Shown here piece by piece: positions 33,353 through 45,600 of a stretch of 64,000 bases of DNA (positions within the stretch are counted from its first letter, which is position 1; each line of letters starts with the position of its first letter). The stretch is from contig JAPMXV010000059.1 of assembly GCA_026936335.1 (NCBI GenBank), positions 1 to 64,000 of the forward strand, given 5' to 3'. A program made the position numbers and the translations under genes. The notes below the pieces were generated by a model, which saw only the letters and a list, made by a program, of their open reading frames with translations, had not been told where the DNA came from and ran no database searches. This stretch comes from Mantamonas sphyraenae. Taxonomy: Eukaryota > CRuMs > Mantamonadidae.

Positions 33353-34156
33353 ATGTCCACGTTTGAGGAGGAGGGTGAGTGTGCTGCACGCACAAAGGAT
33401 ACACACTGTCACTCACTGTGCCGACTCTAAACGAGCTCACATCCACCCTCCCATCACAGTGGGCCTTTTTCAAGAGGTGGCGTTGGATCTGGAGCATCCA
33501 ACCCCCAAACAACTGTCGCAGAAGTTGATGACGGCTGTGGTGAGTGGCAACATGGAAGGTGTCGTGCAGGCGTTGAACATGGGTGCAGACGTCAATCTGC
33601 CGTTCAAAATGGGCAACAAGCGCGAGGAGGAGTTGCCGCTGGTGGCAGCGATCGGGGAAGACGATGTGGAGCTGTGCGACTGCTTCTGGATCATGGAGCA
33701 CGCGTGGATACGCCGCTAAAGTCAGGAAGAACCATCTTCTCCTTTGCAGCGCTTCGTGCTCGCTTGACCATCCTTGAATTGCTTGTGGACGCTGGTGCCG
33801 ACCCGTTCCAGCGGGGAAGCAAGGATGAGACAGCCCTCATGCTCGCCGCTTTCGGAAACCGAGTGGAAACCGTGGAATGGCTTCTGGGAATGGGAATGGA
33901 CGTCAACGCAGAGACGTCGTCCGGCTGGACGGCCTTGTTGCTTGCTGCGAGGCGTCCCGGCACCCAGCTCGTGCCCATGCTGGTGGAGGCCGGCGCTGAC
34001 GTTTACTCCTCCCAACCAAGCTCTTCCACAGCCCTCTTTTATGCCATCCGCAACAGCAACGACGCAAACGCAAGCGGCCCCAATGGCAAGACTGTGTTCT
34101 CGCTGGCCGAAACTGTGGGATCGGAGGAGGTGTTGACTTTCTTTCAATGTGCATAA
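33353..34156 (+). CDS. Ankyrin-repeat protein with a 22-base first exon (frame broken)
   Basis: Exon 1 (33353-33374) encodes only MSTFEEE plus one base, then GTGAGT; exon 2 starts at 33460 after CATCACAG in matching phase. Four or five ankyrin units follow, for example LMTAVVSGNMEGVVQALNMG, RARLTILELLVDAGADP and TALMLAAFGNRVETVEWLL. At 33673 the frame breaks in the middle of a canonical repeat. One missing G (CTGGTG read as CTGTG) restores DDVELVRLLLDHGARVD. Corrected length is about 239 residues. It lies 68 bp after the GCP gene on the same strand. No catalytic domain is visible; a scaffold or inhibitor role is generic inference. Confidence 0.8.
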
Positions 34157-34399
34157 ATGTGTGGTCCATGTGTGGAGCAAGGGGGAGAAGAGAGTCCACG
34201 AAAAGAGTCACCAAATCCCATCCAGCCATCTCATTTCCACTTCTACTCCACATCCCCCTGTCTTCCATTGGCCATTCTCATTCTCATCGTGTGGTGCACT
34301 CGCCCGCAGTTGCTCGCCGCCGGATTCCTCAATTCCCTGTCAGACGGGTTGGCAGTCCGGAGACGCTTGTCCGGAGCTGCAGCAGCCGCGGTTTCCGTC

Positions 34400-34645
34400 T
34401 CACCCTGAATGCTGGTGGGGTTGCTCACCCAACATGAACTTCCAAATGGCCACCAAAAAGGGCAGCGAATGATAAAACAAGTCGAAAATGTCCAGGGGGC
34501 GAGTGAGACGGCCTTCGCGAAGGAAGCGCAGCTTCTCGACAATGTGTGGCTCGGGAACAAAGGGAGCCAAGCCCAGAGTCAAACACATGATGAGAACCAT
34601 GGACCATGGCACATGGATGACCATCTCCCTGACAGTGTCGAGCAT
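34400..34645 (-). CDS. Small conserved-looking membrane protein
   Basis: 81 residues from the ATG at 34645. There is a hydrophobic helix (WSMVLIMCLTLGLAPFVP) and a second (DLFYHSLPFLVAIWKFML) separated by a charged loop (EPHIVEKLRFLREGRLTRPLDIF). The alternation looks like a genuine small two-helix membrane protein rather than a shadow, but I cannot name its family. The stop coincides with a possible donor (GGGTGAGA), so a downstream exon cannot be excluded. It is divergent from the ankyrin-kinase gene, with 73 bp between starts. Confidence 0.6.
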   Translation of the reverse strand: MLDTVREMVIHVPWSMVLIMCLTLGLAPFVPEPHIVEKLRFLREGRLTRPLDIFDLFYHSLPFLVAIWKFMLGEQPHQHSG

Positions 34646-34718
34646 GTGTGCTTGTCGCGTTGCGATTCGATGTTGCTGCGTCGACGCAACCCACGCAACC
34701 CACTCACCACACCCATCA

Positions 34719-37077
34719 ATGGAGGACCTTTGGCAAGCATGCATCTCCATGGACGTGGAGGCAGTGGATGCAGCCTTGAATCAGGTTGGGGCAGATGCTA
34801 GCGACGAAAACGGAAACACAGCGTTGCACTACGCGGCTGTGTGCGGCTCTGCACGTCTGGCCACCCACCTTCTGGGGGAGCTGGGAATGCAGGACACAGC
34901 CAACAAACAGGGCAACCTGGCATTGCACTTTGCAGCGGGTTTGGGCCATGTCAACGTCGTGTCGAAACTGCTCAAGTACGGCGGTGATCCCACCGCCCTG
35001 AACGAAAAGGGAGAAACGGTCCTTGCCGTGTGTAAAGACACAAAGACACAGTCGCTGTTGCACGGTACGTGATCTGCTCTCCACTTTGACTCTTCCTTCC
35101 CTTTTCCGTCTCACCCTTTCTCTCTCTCTCTCTCTCTCTGTCTCGCTTTCTCTCTCTGTCTTGTGCGACTGACGCCCACGTTTGGGAATGATCGCAGACG
35201 CCCTTCGCAAGCTGCATCCGGAATACACAGTGGCAGCCAGCATGCAGGAACTGCAGGCACGACAAGCCGCACGTACGGGGATCACACATGGCAGTAGTGG
35301 AGCCATTGTGCACACAGCACGGCCTGCAACGCAGCTGCACAAGGCGGAAGCGCTTGTGCAGGCGGCTCGGCAAGGGGATGTGGCCACACTGCAGCAGCTG
35401 GTGCAGGAGGAGGGCCTGGATGCAGATGCCCACGGGTCGAATGGGCTCACCGCATTGCATGTGGCATGTGAACACGGCCATCTGGAGGTGGTGGAGTATC
35501 TGTTGAGCGAAACCAACGCCGACGTGAACCGGATGGAAGAGTACCGCAACACGCCGCTGCTACTGGCGGCGTCCATGGGACACACAAATGTGGTGCGCCA
35601 CCTGCTGCGTCACACAGACGTGGCATGCAATTACCAGGGACTGTTTGGCAACACAGCCTTGTTGCTTGCGGCAGAGTCGGGACACACGCTGGTGGTGCAC
35701 GCCCTGTGCACGATGGGCGATTCCATTGACGTCAACCTGGCCGACAACGACGGTTACACGCCGTTGCATTATGCACTGCAACGTAGACACCACAGTTCCG
35801 CTCTGGTGTTGCGTCAATGCGGGGCGGACTTGCACATCACCAACGCACGCGGCGACACCCCGCTTGACCTGGCCACACCCAAAATGCGACAGGTGCTGTT
35901 GGATTTGCAACACGACGACAAGGAACAGCTGGTGCACTTGGATGAGAATGACCAGTTGCAGGTGCGGGTGCAAGACGTGGGTGAGGGTCACGGTGACACA
36001 GACACAGACACAGACACAGCGTCGGATTCGGAATCGCTGCAACAGCTCATGGAATCCATGCATGCACACGACGAGGTGTCATTGGAGGATGTGCAGCCTT
36101 TGTCGGGGGAGATGCTACAGATTGGAGCGGGCTCGTTTGCAGACATCTTTCTGGGCGAGTATCAGGGTGAGCCTGTGGCTGTAAAGCGATTGCGTGGCAA
36201 GTGGCCGTCACGCAGTGCATTGGAAACCCTGTGGAGTGAGATCCAGGCCCTGCAGGAGGTGGATCATCCGCATGTGGTGCGTTGCCTCGCTGCCTGCACC
36301 CATCCCCCGGCCGTCTTTGCTGTCCTCGAGTACTGCGAGGTGGGTGCCTTGGACAATGCCATCCAATCCGACCGACATGCGTTGGGCACTCCGCAGCGAT
36401 GGAAGGTGGCCGTACAGGTGGCTCAAGCCCTCGCACACCTCCACGACGACGCCGGGCTTGTACACAGAGACATTAAGCTCAGCAACGTCCTCCTGGACGC
36501 ACACGGCGATGCCAAACTGGCCGACTTTGGTCTGTGCACACGTCGTACGGTGCTGGAGGAAGCCGAGGACAACATGAAGGTGGTCAACGGTGCGGTGTGT
36601 CGGGGAGCCATGGGAGCTCTCAGCAGCATGGCTCCCGAGGCCTTCCTTGGCAAACGATACGACCACCGCGTGGATGTGTACAGCTTGGGACTGCTCCTGT
36701 GGGAACTGTTTGCTGATGCACGTCCATTTCCGGGATTGGGACCAGCACAGGTGGCGCAGGGCATGAGTCGCAACGACGACCAGCGCTTGCAACTGAGCAT
36801 GCCCAACAACTTTTCGCCGGCCCTGGTACAACTCATCCAGCAGTGTGTGGCATGGTCACCCGAGGAGCGACCTGAAGCGGCACAGGTTGCGGCCACCTTG
36901 GAGGAGATGGGCAGCCATGGTCTGTTTGTGCAGTACCACGGCAGCAGCAGCAGCAGCAGCAGCAGTGAAGAAGAGAACAACCCGCACGCGCATGGAGGTG
37001 AGGAAGAGGAGGATGAGGGGCAACAGGATGCAGCCTACGGCGCTTCATTCGTCCTTCCGGACATTGTTGTCGATTGA
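34719..37077 (+). CDS. Ankyrin-repeat protein kinase (TKL-like)
   Basis: Exons 34719-35064 and 35198-37077 (phase 1, donor GTACGT, acceptor TCGCAG) encode 741 residues. Residues 1-115 hold the first ankyrin units (NTALHYAAVCGSARL, NLALHFAAGLGHVNV) and about 170-340 hold five more. The kinase domain spans about 420-680: glycine loop GAGSFADIFLG, VAIK-type lysine in VAVKRL, catalytic loop HRDIKLSNVLLD, DFGL and APE. All key residues are present, so it should be active. The HRDIKxSN loop, APEAF and C-lobe RPFPGLG suggest the tyrosine-kinase-like group that includes ankyrin-kinases (ILK, plant and amoebal families). The tail has an S8 run coded by CAG-frame AGC repeats and an acidic end. Its last 33 bases overlap the end of ALG8 on the other strand. 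Confidence 0.93.
35117..35139. repeat. (TC)n tract in the ankyrin-kinase intron
   Basis: A CT-dinucleotide run is followed by further TCTC clusters to about 35160 in the 133 bp intron. It serves as the pyrimidine tract ahead of the acceptor at 35197. Confidence 0.9.
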
Positions 37078-38761
37078 CCAGAGTGCTCGGAAGCCCACGG
37101 GCACGAGCACAAGGGCACAGGCGACAGAAATGGACAGGAGGGGCAGGAACGGCAGGCGGGGCGCAATAAACAGTGGATGGATGAGCGAGTAGAAGAGTTG
37201 GAGGAGCAGGAGTCCTGCAGCGAGGAGGGCCCACCTCCAGGTGGCGTTGTGCAGCAGCAGCAGCAGCAACGCATGGTAGCAAACATACACGGCCAGCTTA
37301 AATGGAGTCTCTGCCGATTGGTGAAGGAGGGGAAACAACGAAAAGTGGCCCACAGCCGAAAGGAGGGCATACTGCCGCAGCTCGCCCTGGCTGCGCAACG
37401 CAACCACACTCAAGGGCACAGTGATGGTCAACACGGCCTTTTCGTGAACATGCCACGAGAATAAATAAAAGGCAAAGGCAGAGGCGGTGCAGAGGTGGAC
37501 AAAGTTTGCACGCAGACGGGGCAGCTGCGACGCAGTGGTACGCAGCACACGCCACAGAAGCGGTAGGAGGGCAAGCAGCACCAGGGCAAGTGTGGTGCTT
37601 ACCTGTGGCGAGGGAAGGTAGGCGTGTTGCTGGCCCTCGGTACCCACCAGACCACCGGTCATGCCAGCCGTGATGGTGGAAGGCGGACGACCCAACAGCC
37701 GGGTGGACACCATCCCTGCCGCTTTGTCGGCCATGTTGTACAGTGCCCATACGTTGGGTGCCCAGAAGGCATGACACAGGCCACGTTGCACGGGAAACAG
37801 GCGCTCCTTGAGCTGTAGCAGGGTGTTGAGGGCCGTGTACTGCGGTTGGGAGAGCAGAATGATGGGCAGCACAGAGACGCCAAACACAGTCAACACCACG
37901 GCAGCAAGGTGGAACAGACCAGTCATGGGCGATGACGGATGTCCCATCACATGGACCCTCAGCAGGTAGACAAAGAAGGCGGGGGCCACGTACAGAAAGA
38001 GGTGTTTCAGGTTGAGGAGCACGGCAAACCACAGCGCTGCCCACACATTCCTCTGTTGCTCAATGGCCAGAATGGCCAACAGGAACACGGCCATCAACAT
38101 ACCATTGTACTGGAAGTGCACATGGTCGACCAGCAGCAATCCGGGGTTCAACACAACAAGCAAGTACGCCACGTCACTCTTGCGCATGCCCAACACCTGC
38201 CATTTGCCCATGCTGGCATCATCTCCTCCCGTTCTCGTCTTCCCCATTTTCTCCTCCTGCTTCTCCTCCTCCTCCTCCTCCTCTCCCTCATCCTGGTACA
38301 GTGCGTTGCACACACGGGCTGCCACGCGGAGCAGCAACAGATCCGAGGCAATCACCGTCAGCCTGTGCAGCACTTTGACTCGTAGCGGATCCTCCAACGT
38401 ATGCAACAGTGCATCTGGCACAATGCGCACCATCTCCCCGTGCAGAGGGCCCACCACCATGCTCAACAGCGCCTCAAAGTACGCAAAGAAGGGAGGATAG
38501 TCCAAGGTCCACTGCGACGTCGCCTCACGGTACCACTCACGCACGGGCAGCGAGTGTGTGATTGCCAGCCAGTTGCGGTGCACATCAAAGTCAGTTGAGT
38601 GGCTGTCATGGCCCGTCCCCATCACGAGAGCACTCGTCGTGTCAGCGTTCATTTGTGGGAGTGCTCCCACACCTGCACCCTCTGGAGGTTCCCACATACT
38701 ATGCGGGCACCAGCAACAGTTTCACACATGTCACAGCCACAGCAATCGACACTTTCAACAT
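37045..38761 (-). CDS. ALG8: ALG8-type dolichyl-P-glucose alpha-1,3-glucosyltransferase
   Basis: Exons 38761-38700 and 38602-37045 encode 539 residues. The tiny first exon gives a membrane helix (MLKVSIAVAVTCVKLLLVPA); splicing from GTATGT to GACAG makes [23 protein letters not shown], the family's luminal motif. Further hallmarks are WTLDYPPFFAYFE, VDHVHFQYNGMLMA and LNLKHLFLYVAPAFFVYLLR. About ten more membrane helices follow. The enzyme adds the second glucose to the dolichol-linked N-glycan precursor in the ER lumen. ALG6 is the closest alternative; the FQYNG and LKH..LYVAPA forms fit ALG8. A charged insert with poly-E (about 38220-38300) lies in a loop. Its 3' end overlaps the convergent kinase gene by 33 bases. 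Confidence 0.93.
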
Positions 38762-38890
38762 GGCAACCCTCGCTTCCGGAAGCCGTTACTGTATTCGCAA
38801 GCTCGCTTTCCGCTTCCTCTTGGCTCCCTCTCCGCAAACTCCACCCTCGATCACAACTCGGTTTTCCATTGCTTCACATGTGCAAAAGAG

Positions 38891-38916
38891 TCTCTCTCTC
38901 TCTCTCTCTCTCTCTC
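38891..38916. repeat. (TC)13 microsatellite between ALG8 and the FMN reductase gene
   Basis: A TC run on the plus strand lies in the 186 bp spacer between two minus-strand genes. It appears to be a simple repeat. Confidence 0.9.
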
Positions 38917-38947
38917 GCACACCCCCGTTCCCTTGACGACCACCTCC

Positions 38948-39556
38948 TCACATGAGGTGTCGTGTGGCGTTTGCCACGGCGACAATCTCTTCGATCCAGG
39001 AATCCATCCGGTCTTGATCAAACTCGCTCACATTCTTTGGGTCAAACTTGTGCACCTGCGGCACAGGCAGGTTCATGGGCACAGACAACATGCCCAATTC
39101 ACTCACGTATGCACGCAAGGCCATGGCTGCACGGACCCCTCCAAAGTTGCCCACGCTATAGCTGGCGATGCCCGCCGTCTTGAACCGGAATTCAGGTTTA
39201 AAGTGGTCCAGGATGTTGAGCAGCGCAGGCGGAGGCAGGTGATTGTACTCTGCCGAACACAGAACGATGGCCTGCGACTTTGTGAAAATCTCTCCGACCT
39301 CCTCTACCGCTTCTGGAGCTTTCTCGCCCTTCTTGACGAAATGCCGCGGTTGTTCCAGCATGGGCAACCCCACCTCCTTGGGGTCCACCAGGTTCACCTC
39401 GTGTCCATGCACTTCCAACGAGTTTCGGATCCATTCCGCGACCTTGTGGCCGTGCCTTCCGTTCCGCACCGACCCCAACACCACGGCGGCAGAGATCGGT
39501 TCCAACACCGCCTCTGCCATCCTCGTATTCCTCGTTGTGCGTGTGCGTGCAAACAT
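38948..39556 (-). CDS. NADPH-dependent FMN reductase-like flavoprotein
   Basis: 202 residues from the ATG at 39556, or 190 from 39520; the longer form adds an Arg/Thr-rich leader. The fold is flavodoxin-like. AAVVLGSVRNGRHGHKVAEWI is the FMN phosphate loop (GSxRxxxxG), LCSAEYNHLPPPALLNILDHF is the YN-x-x-x-P-x-LKN-xxD motif of the family, and ASYSVGNFGGVRAAMALRAYV is the third conserved block. Members of this group reduce FMN, quinones or azo compounds with NAD(P)H. Single exon; the physiological substrate cannot be told from sequence. Confidence 0.92.
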   Translation of the reverse strand: MFARTRTTRNTRMAEAVLEPISAAVVLGSVRNGRHGHKVAEWIRNSLEVHGHEVNLVDPKEVGLPMLEQPRHFVKKGEKAPEAVEEVGEIFTKSQAIVLCSAEYNHLPPPALLNILDHFKPEFRFKTAGIASYSVGNFGGVRAAMALRAYVSELGMLSVPMNLPVPQVHKFDPKNVSEFDQDRMDSWIEEIVAVANATRHLM

Positions 39557-39668
39557 ATTTTCTGTTCTACAGTGGGTGTTTGTTGTTGTGGTTGTCCTGC
39601 ATCACGTGGCGCGAAGAACCGTTGCTGACCAACTTCGGTCCGCGATGCGCTCAGCTCCGCAAAACCCC

Positions 39669-42600
39669 CTACGCAAACCGCACCTCCTCAAACACCACCT
39701 TTGGGAGCCCATCCACACCCTTCCCATCTCCCCCGTCCTCATCGTCGTCGTCGTCCACTGCCCAGTTGAAATCCTTCAGTCCCTTCTCCACAATGCTTGC
39801 GCGTCGCGAGCCAGCGCGGCTGGGCTGGGTGCTGCTCCTCCTGCTTCCCCTGCCACTTGTTCGGGCACTGCTCGTTGCCGTCCCCTCTGCACTGCCTGCC
39901 TCGCCCGTCTCACTGGAGATGGTGGGGATGTCCATCATCATGCTCGTGTCCATGTTGCCATGCACCTCTGCACCATCCCCATCCTCCTGCTCCTCATGCT
40001 CCTCCTGCTCCTCCGTGTCATCCTGCGCCACACTGTCCAGCCCTTCCAACACCACCTCGTCGCTGTCCATCACAGCCAAACTCGTGTGCATGCGCAGCCC
40101 ACGCATCAGACCAGCACTCATCGTCACTCCCAGTTGCGTGGCATGTGCCGCAAGGTCACCCACCACACGCGAACACTCACTCAGCAGGATCTCGTCATGC
40201 GCACGCACAAACTTGCCCACACGGAACTCACGCAACACATTGGCACGCAGCATCATGCCCAGCTTCTGTCGCCACACACTGCGTGTCTTCACGTACGCAT
40301 TCATGTCCTCGCCCGCAGACACCCTTTCCATCCACTCTCCAAGCATAAAGTGTCCGTGTGCACTCGGTGACACGGGCGGCCGTGCCAACTTGCTTCCACC
40401 CATGTTCTTCTCCTTGGCCATGCCCACCCCTTGTCCCGCCTTGCCTTTGCCTGCTGCCGTTGCCCTCGACGATGACGACGACGACGATCCACCGCCGTCC
40501 AGTGCATCCTCATCCTCCTCGTGCACCACAAACAGCTTCATCCTGTCCCTGTTTGCCGCTGTGGCACTCTGCAGGCCTCCGTCTGAATCCTCGTCGTCCT
40601 CTGCCAATTGCTCCTCCTCCCATTCCTCCCCAGCTCGCTTCACCAACGCCTCCAGGTCCGCACTCATGCACAACACATCCATCTGTGCAGCTGCAAGTGC
40701 ACGCGGGTCCTTTGGCACACTCACACGGCCCAGCACCTGCCCACTCTTGCCGTCTGTGACCATCTGTCGCGCAGCACCAATGTCTGTGCACACCACAGGC
40801 ACACCACACATCGCTGCCTGCCCAATGTTCGACGACACGCCACCCGACAACGAGCATTCCAGCACACACCACGCAAACGGCACCACTTCGGCGCCTGCAG
40901 GTCCCTGCAGACTCACCGTGTGTGCCAATCCCAGCGTCTGGATCAGCTGGTGGCACACAGACGCGTACCGTACGTCCTCCACCACGCCACGCACAATCAA
41001 TCGGTACTCGCTCAGACCAAACTCGTGCACAATCACACTCGCCGCACGGATGGCCCCCACAATGTCGTTCACGGGACTGATCGCCGCCATCATCATGCAC
41101 GTCGGCCGCTTGCTCTCCAGGTACCGTCGCACGCCTACCCGTTCTGCATTCACACCCGTTGGCACCACGTGGCTCTTGCGTTCCATCATGCTGTGCAACT
41201 TGGCGTCGTCGTGGGCGCCCACGAGCATCTGCACCCATTCTTCCATCGATCCCGACGCCGCAGGAACAACCGCATCCGCTTCGTACAGCACAGCCTTGCA
41301 CACTGCCAGCTGCAGACCCAGGATCGACTTGCGCACAAAGCGCGAGTATCCCTGCAGTTCGTTCAGATACAACACCTTCTGACGCAGATCCAGATCCTGT
41401 TCCCACACCACCAGCCTCGACCCAAACACTCGTTTCGTCACCACTCCCACCAGTGCTTGCATGTCGTGGTTCGACGCATGCACCACCGTCACACGGCGCG
41501 GTTTGGCACACAGCGGCGTCAGCAGGCGCACGTACACAGCCAACAGCACGCGTGCATCCTGCTCCGTCATGTTGGCTGTCATGGCCACGTCTTGCTCGTC
41601 CCACGCGTGGAACCACGCCTTGATGCACGCGTCGCTGTTCCATGTCGCCTCCCATCCATAGAACTGGAAGTACGTAAACATGTCCAGCATCAGCTTGCAC
41701 ACTTGCTCCATCTCCTCTCTGCTCGACGGCTCACGTGTCACAAAGCTCACCAGCTCGCGTACGAGTGGCACAAAGTAGCGCATCACCACCGTCTCCGATG
41801 TTTTGGATCGCATCATCGCCAGGTGGCCCATTGGCACGTCTGCCTGCTCGTTCTGGTACACGTGTTCAGGCGTGTGCGACCACACCTTTTGCACACTCAA
41901 CGCTTGACTGATGCGTGCCACACCACCCATTTGCACGTGCATCTGCATCTCTGCCTCCGTCATGCGCACCTGATTCATCCACACCATTCCCTTTGTCTGG
42001 CCCATCACCTCACTTCTGCTCACCAACACATCCTGTGCCGCACTCAACCATCCCACACGGTCCAGACCCAACACGCTCAGTTCGCGCGTGCCCTTGTGGC
42101 CCATCCTCTGACGCTGTCGTGCCACAGAGTTGCTCCCAGGCGTCGTCATCCGATACAAGTCCGCATACTCATGCCACAGCGGACATGACACGCCCTCTGA
42201 CATCCGTGCGTCGATTGCACACACAATTTCTGCCTCGTGTGCATCCAAATACGCACGTGCCTCCTCCACGTGGCCCCTGTCACGTGCTTTCCAGTACGCC
42301 TCCAGCAACGGCTCCCGTCGCAACACAAACTCATCCAGTTCCCGCACATGGAACGCACCCAACTCTGCCATTTCCGACTGCCACATTAGTGCAAGCAGCG
42401 ATCGCGAACGTTTCGTGTTCACATACGTGCTGCACAGGTGCCGTTCACGCCCGGCCTTTTTCACCACAAACTGCGACCGCACACTGTTGTCCAATCCACC
42501 CAGGTCGTAGTCAAGCAGGGTGCTCTCTGCCTCCGTGTGAATCAGTCCGTACGGATCCGCTGCAATCATGAACGGCGCCTCGTGTGTCATAAACACATCA

Positions 42601-45600
42601 CGCGTCTCTCGCGATCCCAGCTGCTCCATGTCCGACTTGTCCCACAGCCCTGCGTTCAACAACCCTGCCTTGACACTTGTCTTGCGTCGTCCGCCCGGTC
42701 GGTCTCCGCTCAGACTCGATCGCGGCTCAGCTTGCGCTCCTCCGGAAAACACGCTTCCTCGGCCCAGGTTGCTACGTGCCACCCCGCTCGGCTTGCGACT
42801 CATCTGCACAGATGAACGTCCACTCATGCGTCGTCCCAGACTGAATGACAACCGCTTGCCGTCTGTCGACACGCGTCGTTTCTCTTCCGAAGCCCCGTGT
42901 GATTCACGTGTCGATGTGCGATCAAACCGCACCATTTGCTTCAGCTCCTCCGGATCAATGTCCGCAGCCTCTTCGCCATCCACGCCTGCGGATGCCACAG
43001 TGGCCTCTGCTGCCGCAATGCCACTTTCGTCTGCCATGCGCACCATACTTCCGGGCCCTTCCCCAGCAGACAGATCGTCCACCATACCACTGCGCAGCGT
43101 GTGTACCATCTGTCGCTGATGCAACACCGTCTCGCCCAACTCCCAACACAGACTGCGCATCTCCTGCTGCGATGCAACCACCATGCGCACCGTCTGCTTG
43201 TCCAGAGTCTCCACACACACTGTGCGTTCCGAAAACACCTTGCCTGCGTCCTGCTCCGCGTGCACACTCTTCACATGGCTCAGATCCACCTGCACGTCGG
43301 CCACCCTCGCCACCGTCTCTTCCATCACACGCGCACTCGCCATCATCTCTTCCGTCAGCTCATACCACTCCACACGCCCGCGCAGCACACGCATCCACAT
43401 GCGACGTCGTGTCCCTCCCTGTTGCAGCACCTCCACCACCGTCTCCAACACAACCTCCTCCCGCGTCTTCACATCCACCTCCATCGTCTCCGTCGTCAAG
43501 TCGTCTTCGCCCTCACCATACGTCAGTACACTTCGCCACGTCTTGCTTCCACTCGAGTACAACACAGACGCCGCAGCGCGTGTTGCTTGCATCTCAAAGC
43601 CCACTGCACGCCAGTAGAACACAGTCATCTGCCACTGTTCGTCTCGGCACTCGTACGTCACCTCCAGTGGGCGGCTCTCGTCCAGCGGACGTGCAGAGTC
43701 GTGTCGATAGTACGCATCCACACGCACAGGGTAACCCGCACGGTCCATGCTGCTCACGTACAAACGCTTCGACAGCACACGTCCGCTGGCGTCGAACCAG
43801 CTTGTCTCCAATGGCACCTCCTCCTTGGGCTCTTCTGCAAGGTCGCCTGCGTACACTTTGGCCACATGGCCCGACCCACCTGCACGCCGTGAAAAGAACA
43901 TGGTTGTCGTGCGTCCAACGTCCATGCGCACGAGCTGTTGCAACTCCCGCTGCCCGTGTGCGTTCTTGTACGTCACCACCTCGCATGCACTTGATCGTCC
44001 GGGCTCCTCTTCGTGCACTCCCACGTACACATGGCCCACCCACGTCTCGCTGTGTGCACGCCCACTGACAAACACTGTCTTGGGCTGCGGCTGCACATAC
44101 GCAAACACCACCTGCGGCACATCGTCCGCACCCAACACCAATGTGCGCGACAGGTTGTGACGCACAAAGTCCAGCAGCAGATTGGCCTCCATGTACGGAT
44201 GCACCAACACCTTGGGCATCACCCATCCACTCAACGCAACCGCCATCGGATACACCCACTGCGAACCCTTGGCCAACTTCTTTGCCAGCCAACCCATGCC
44301 TCCCACGCTCGGTTCGTTCGTCACCGCCCAGTGGTGCTCTGCCACATAGTCACTCATCGCATTGGTGCTCATAAACATGTCCCGCACAAGCGACTCTACC
44401 TGCTGCCACGCTCCAGCACGCATCACAGAAGAAACCACTCCTGCCAACATGCTCTCGTCCACTCCATCGCCTCCGTCGCCCATTTGCAGCAGTTGTACCA
44501 GTTTGCGCCCATGCGCACGCGATTCGTCCGTCGATTTCAGCCACTCGGGCACCATCGCACTCCCGTGGCGTTTCCTCGCGTTCCTCGTGTCCATCTCTTG
44601 CATGACACCGTCCTGTTCACCCTCTTTCGCATCTTTCTTCTCCCCGTCCTGGCCACTCCAGTCGCTTTCGTTCACACTGTCTGTCGGTGACGAAAACGCC
44701 GTGTGTGCATCGAGCTGGCCCAAGCCGCCGTCACCACCTCGTCCAATGCCACCTTCCACCATCGCAGAAGCCATCTGCGCCACGGCATCCGTGTTCATGC
44801 GCTCCACCAGCGCGTCGCGGATGCCCAAAGCCACTTGGTTGCTGAGAACCACGCGTGCCAGCTCCTGCGACACCACCCACGCCTGCGACTGTTGGGTGCG
44901 CTCCTTGCGCAGCTGCGACAGACGAACCGACCTGTGTGCGTGTGCTTGCAGACAAGCCATCACATCATCCGCACGCTCATCAATCACGTCGCACAATGCA
45001 CCCACCGTCACCATGTCTGCACGCAGATCTGGTGTCTGCAGCATCAACACAGCCACAAGCACCTTGCGCAGACGCAGCGGAAACTCTGCCCAATGCTGCT
45101 CGACGTCGAAACCCAGCAGGGAGTGACGCGCTATCACAGACGGTGTTGCTTCCAGCATCGCCATACGCGTCTCTGTGGGCATCATGTCCAACTGCTTCTC
45201 GATGCGCGACGGCAGTCCGTACACCTCCAACGATCCCGTCTGTTCGCTCTCCTCCTCGTCGCCACTCTCGTCCATCGCATGCAGCACAACTTCACCGTAC
45301 TCTTCCAGTGCCCCATCGCTGGTCACCGTCAGATCCATCCCGTCGCCCGTGACATTCACCAACAGCTCGCTCAGCACGGCGTTGTGATGCGACATGTGCA
45401 TCACGTTCTCCGCATACTCGTGCAACAGCACCTCCACAATCACGCGCACCTGTTCCTTGTCATTGCGTGCCTGCCATGGCACCGCCACAAACACATCCAA
45501 CACCATCTCGTCTCCGGATTGGCGCAGGTGCGACACTCCCATGTATCCCACCATCGATTGCTGCCCACACACCCCCTCCCCGCCTGCCTCGTCGCCCACA

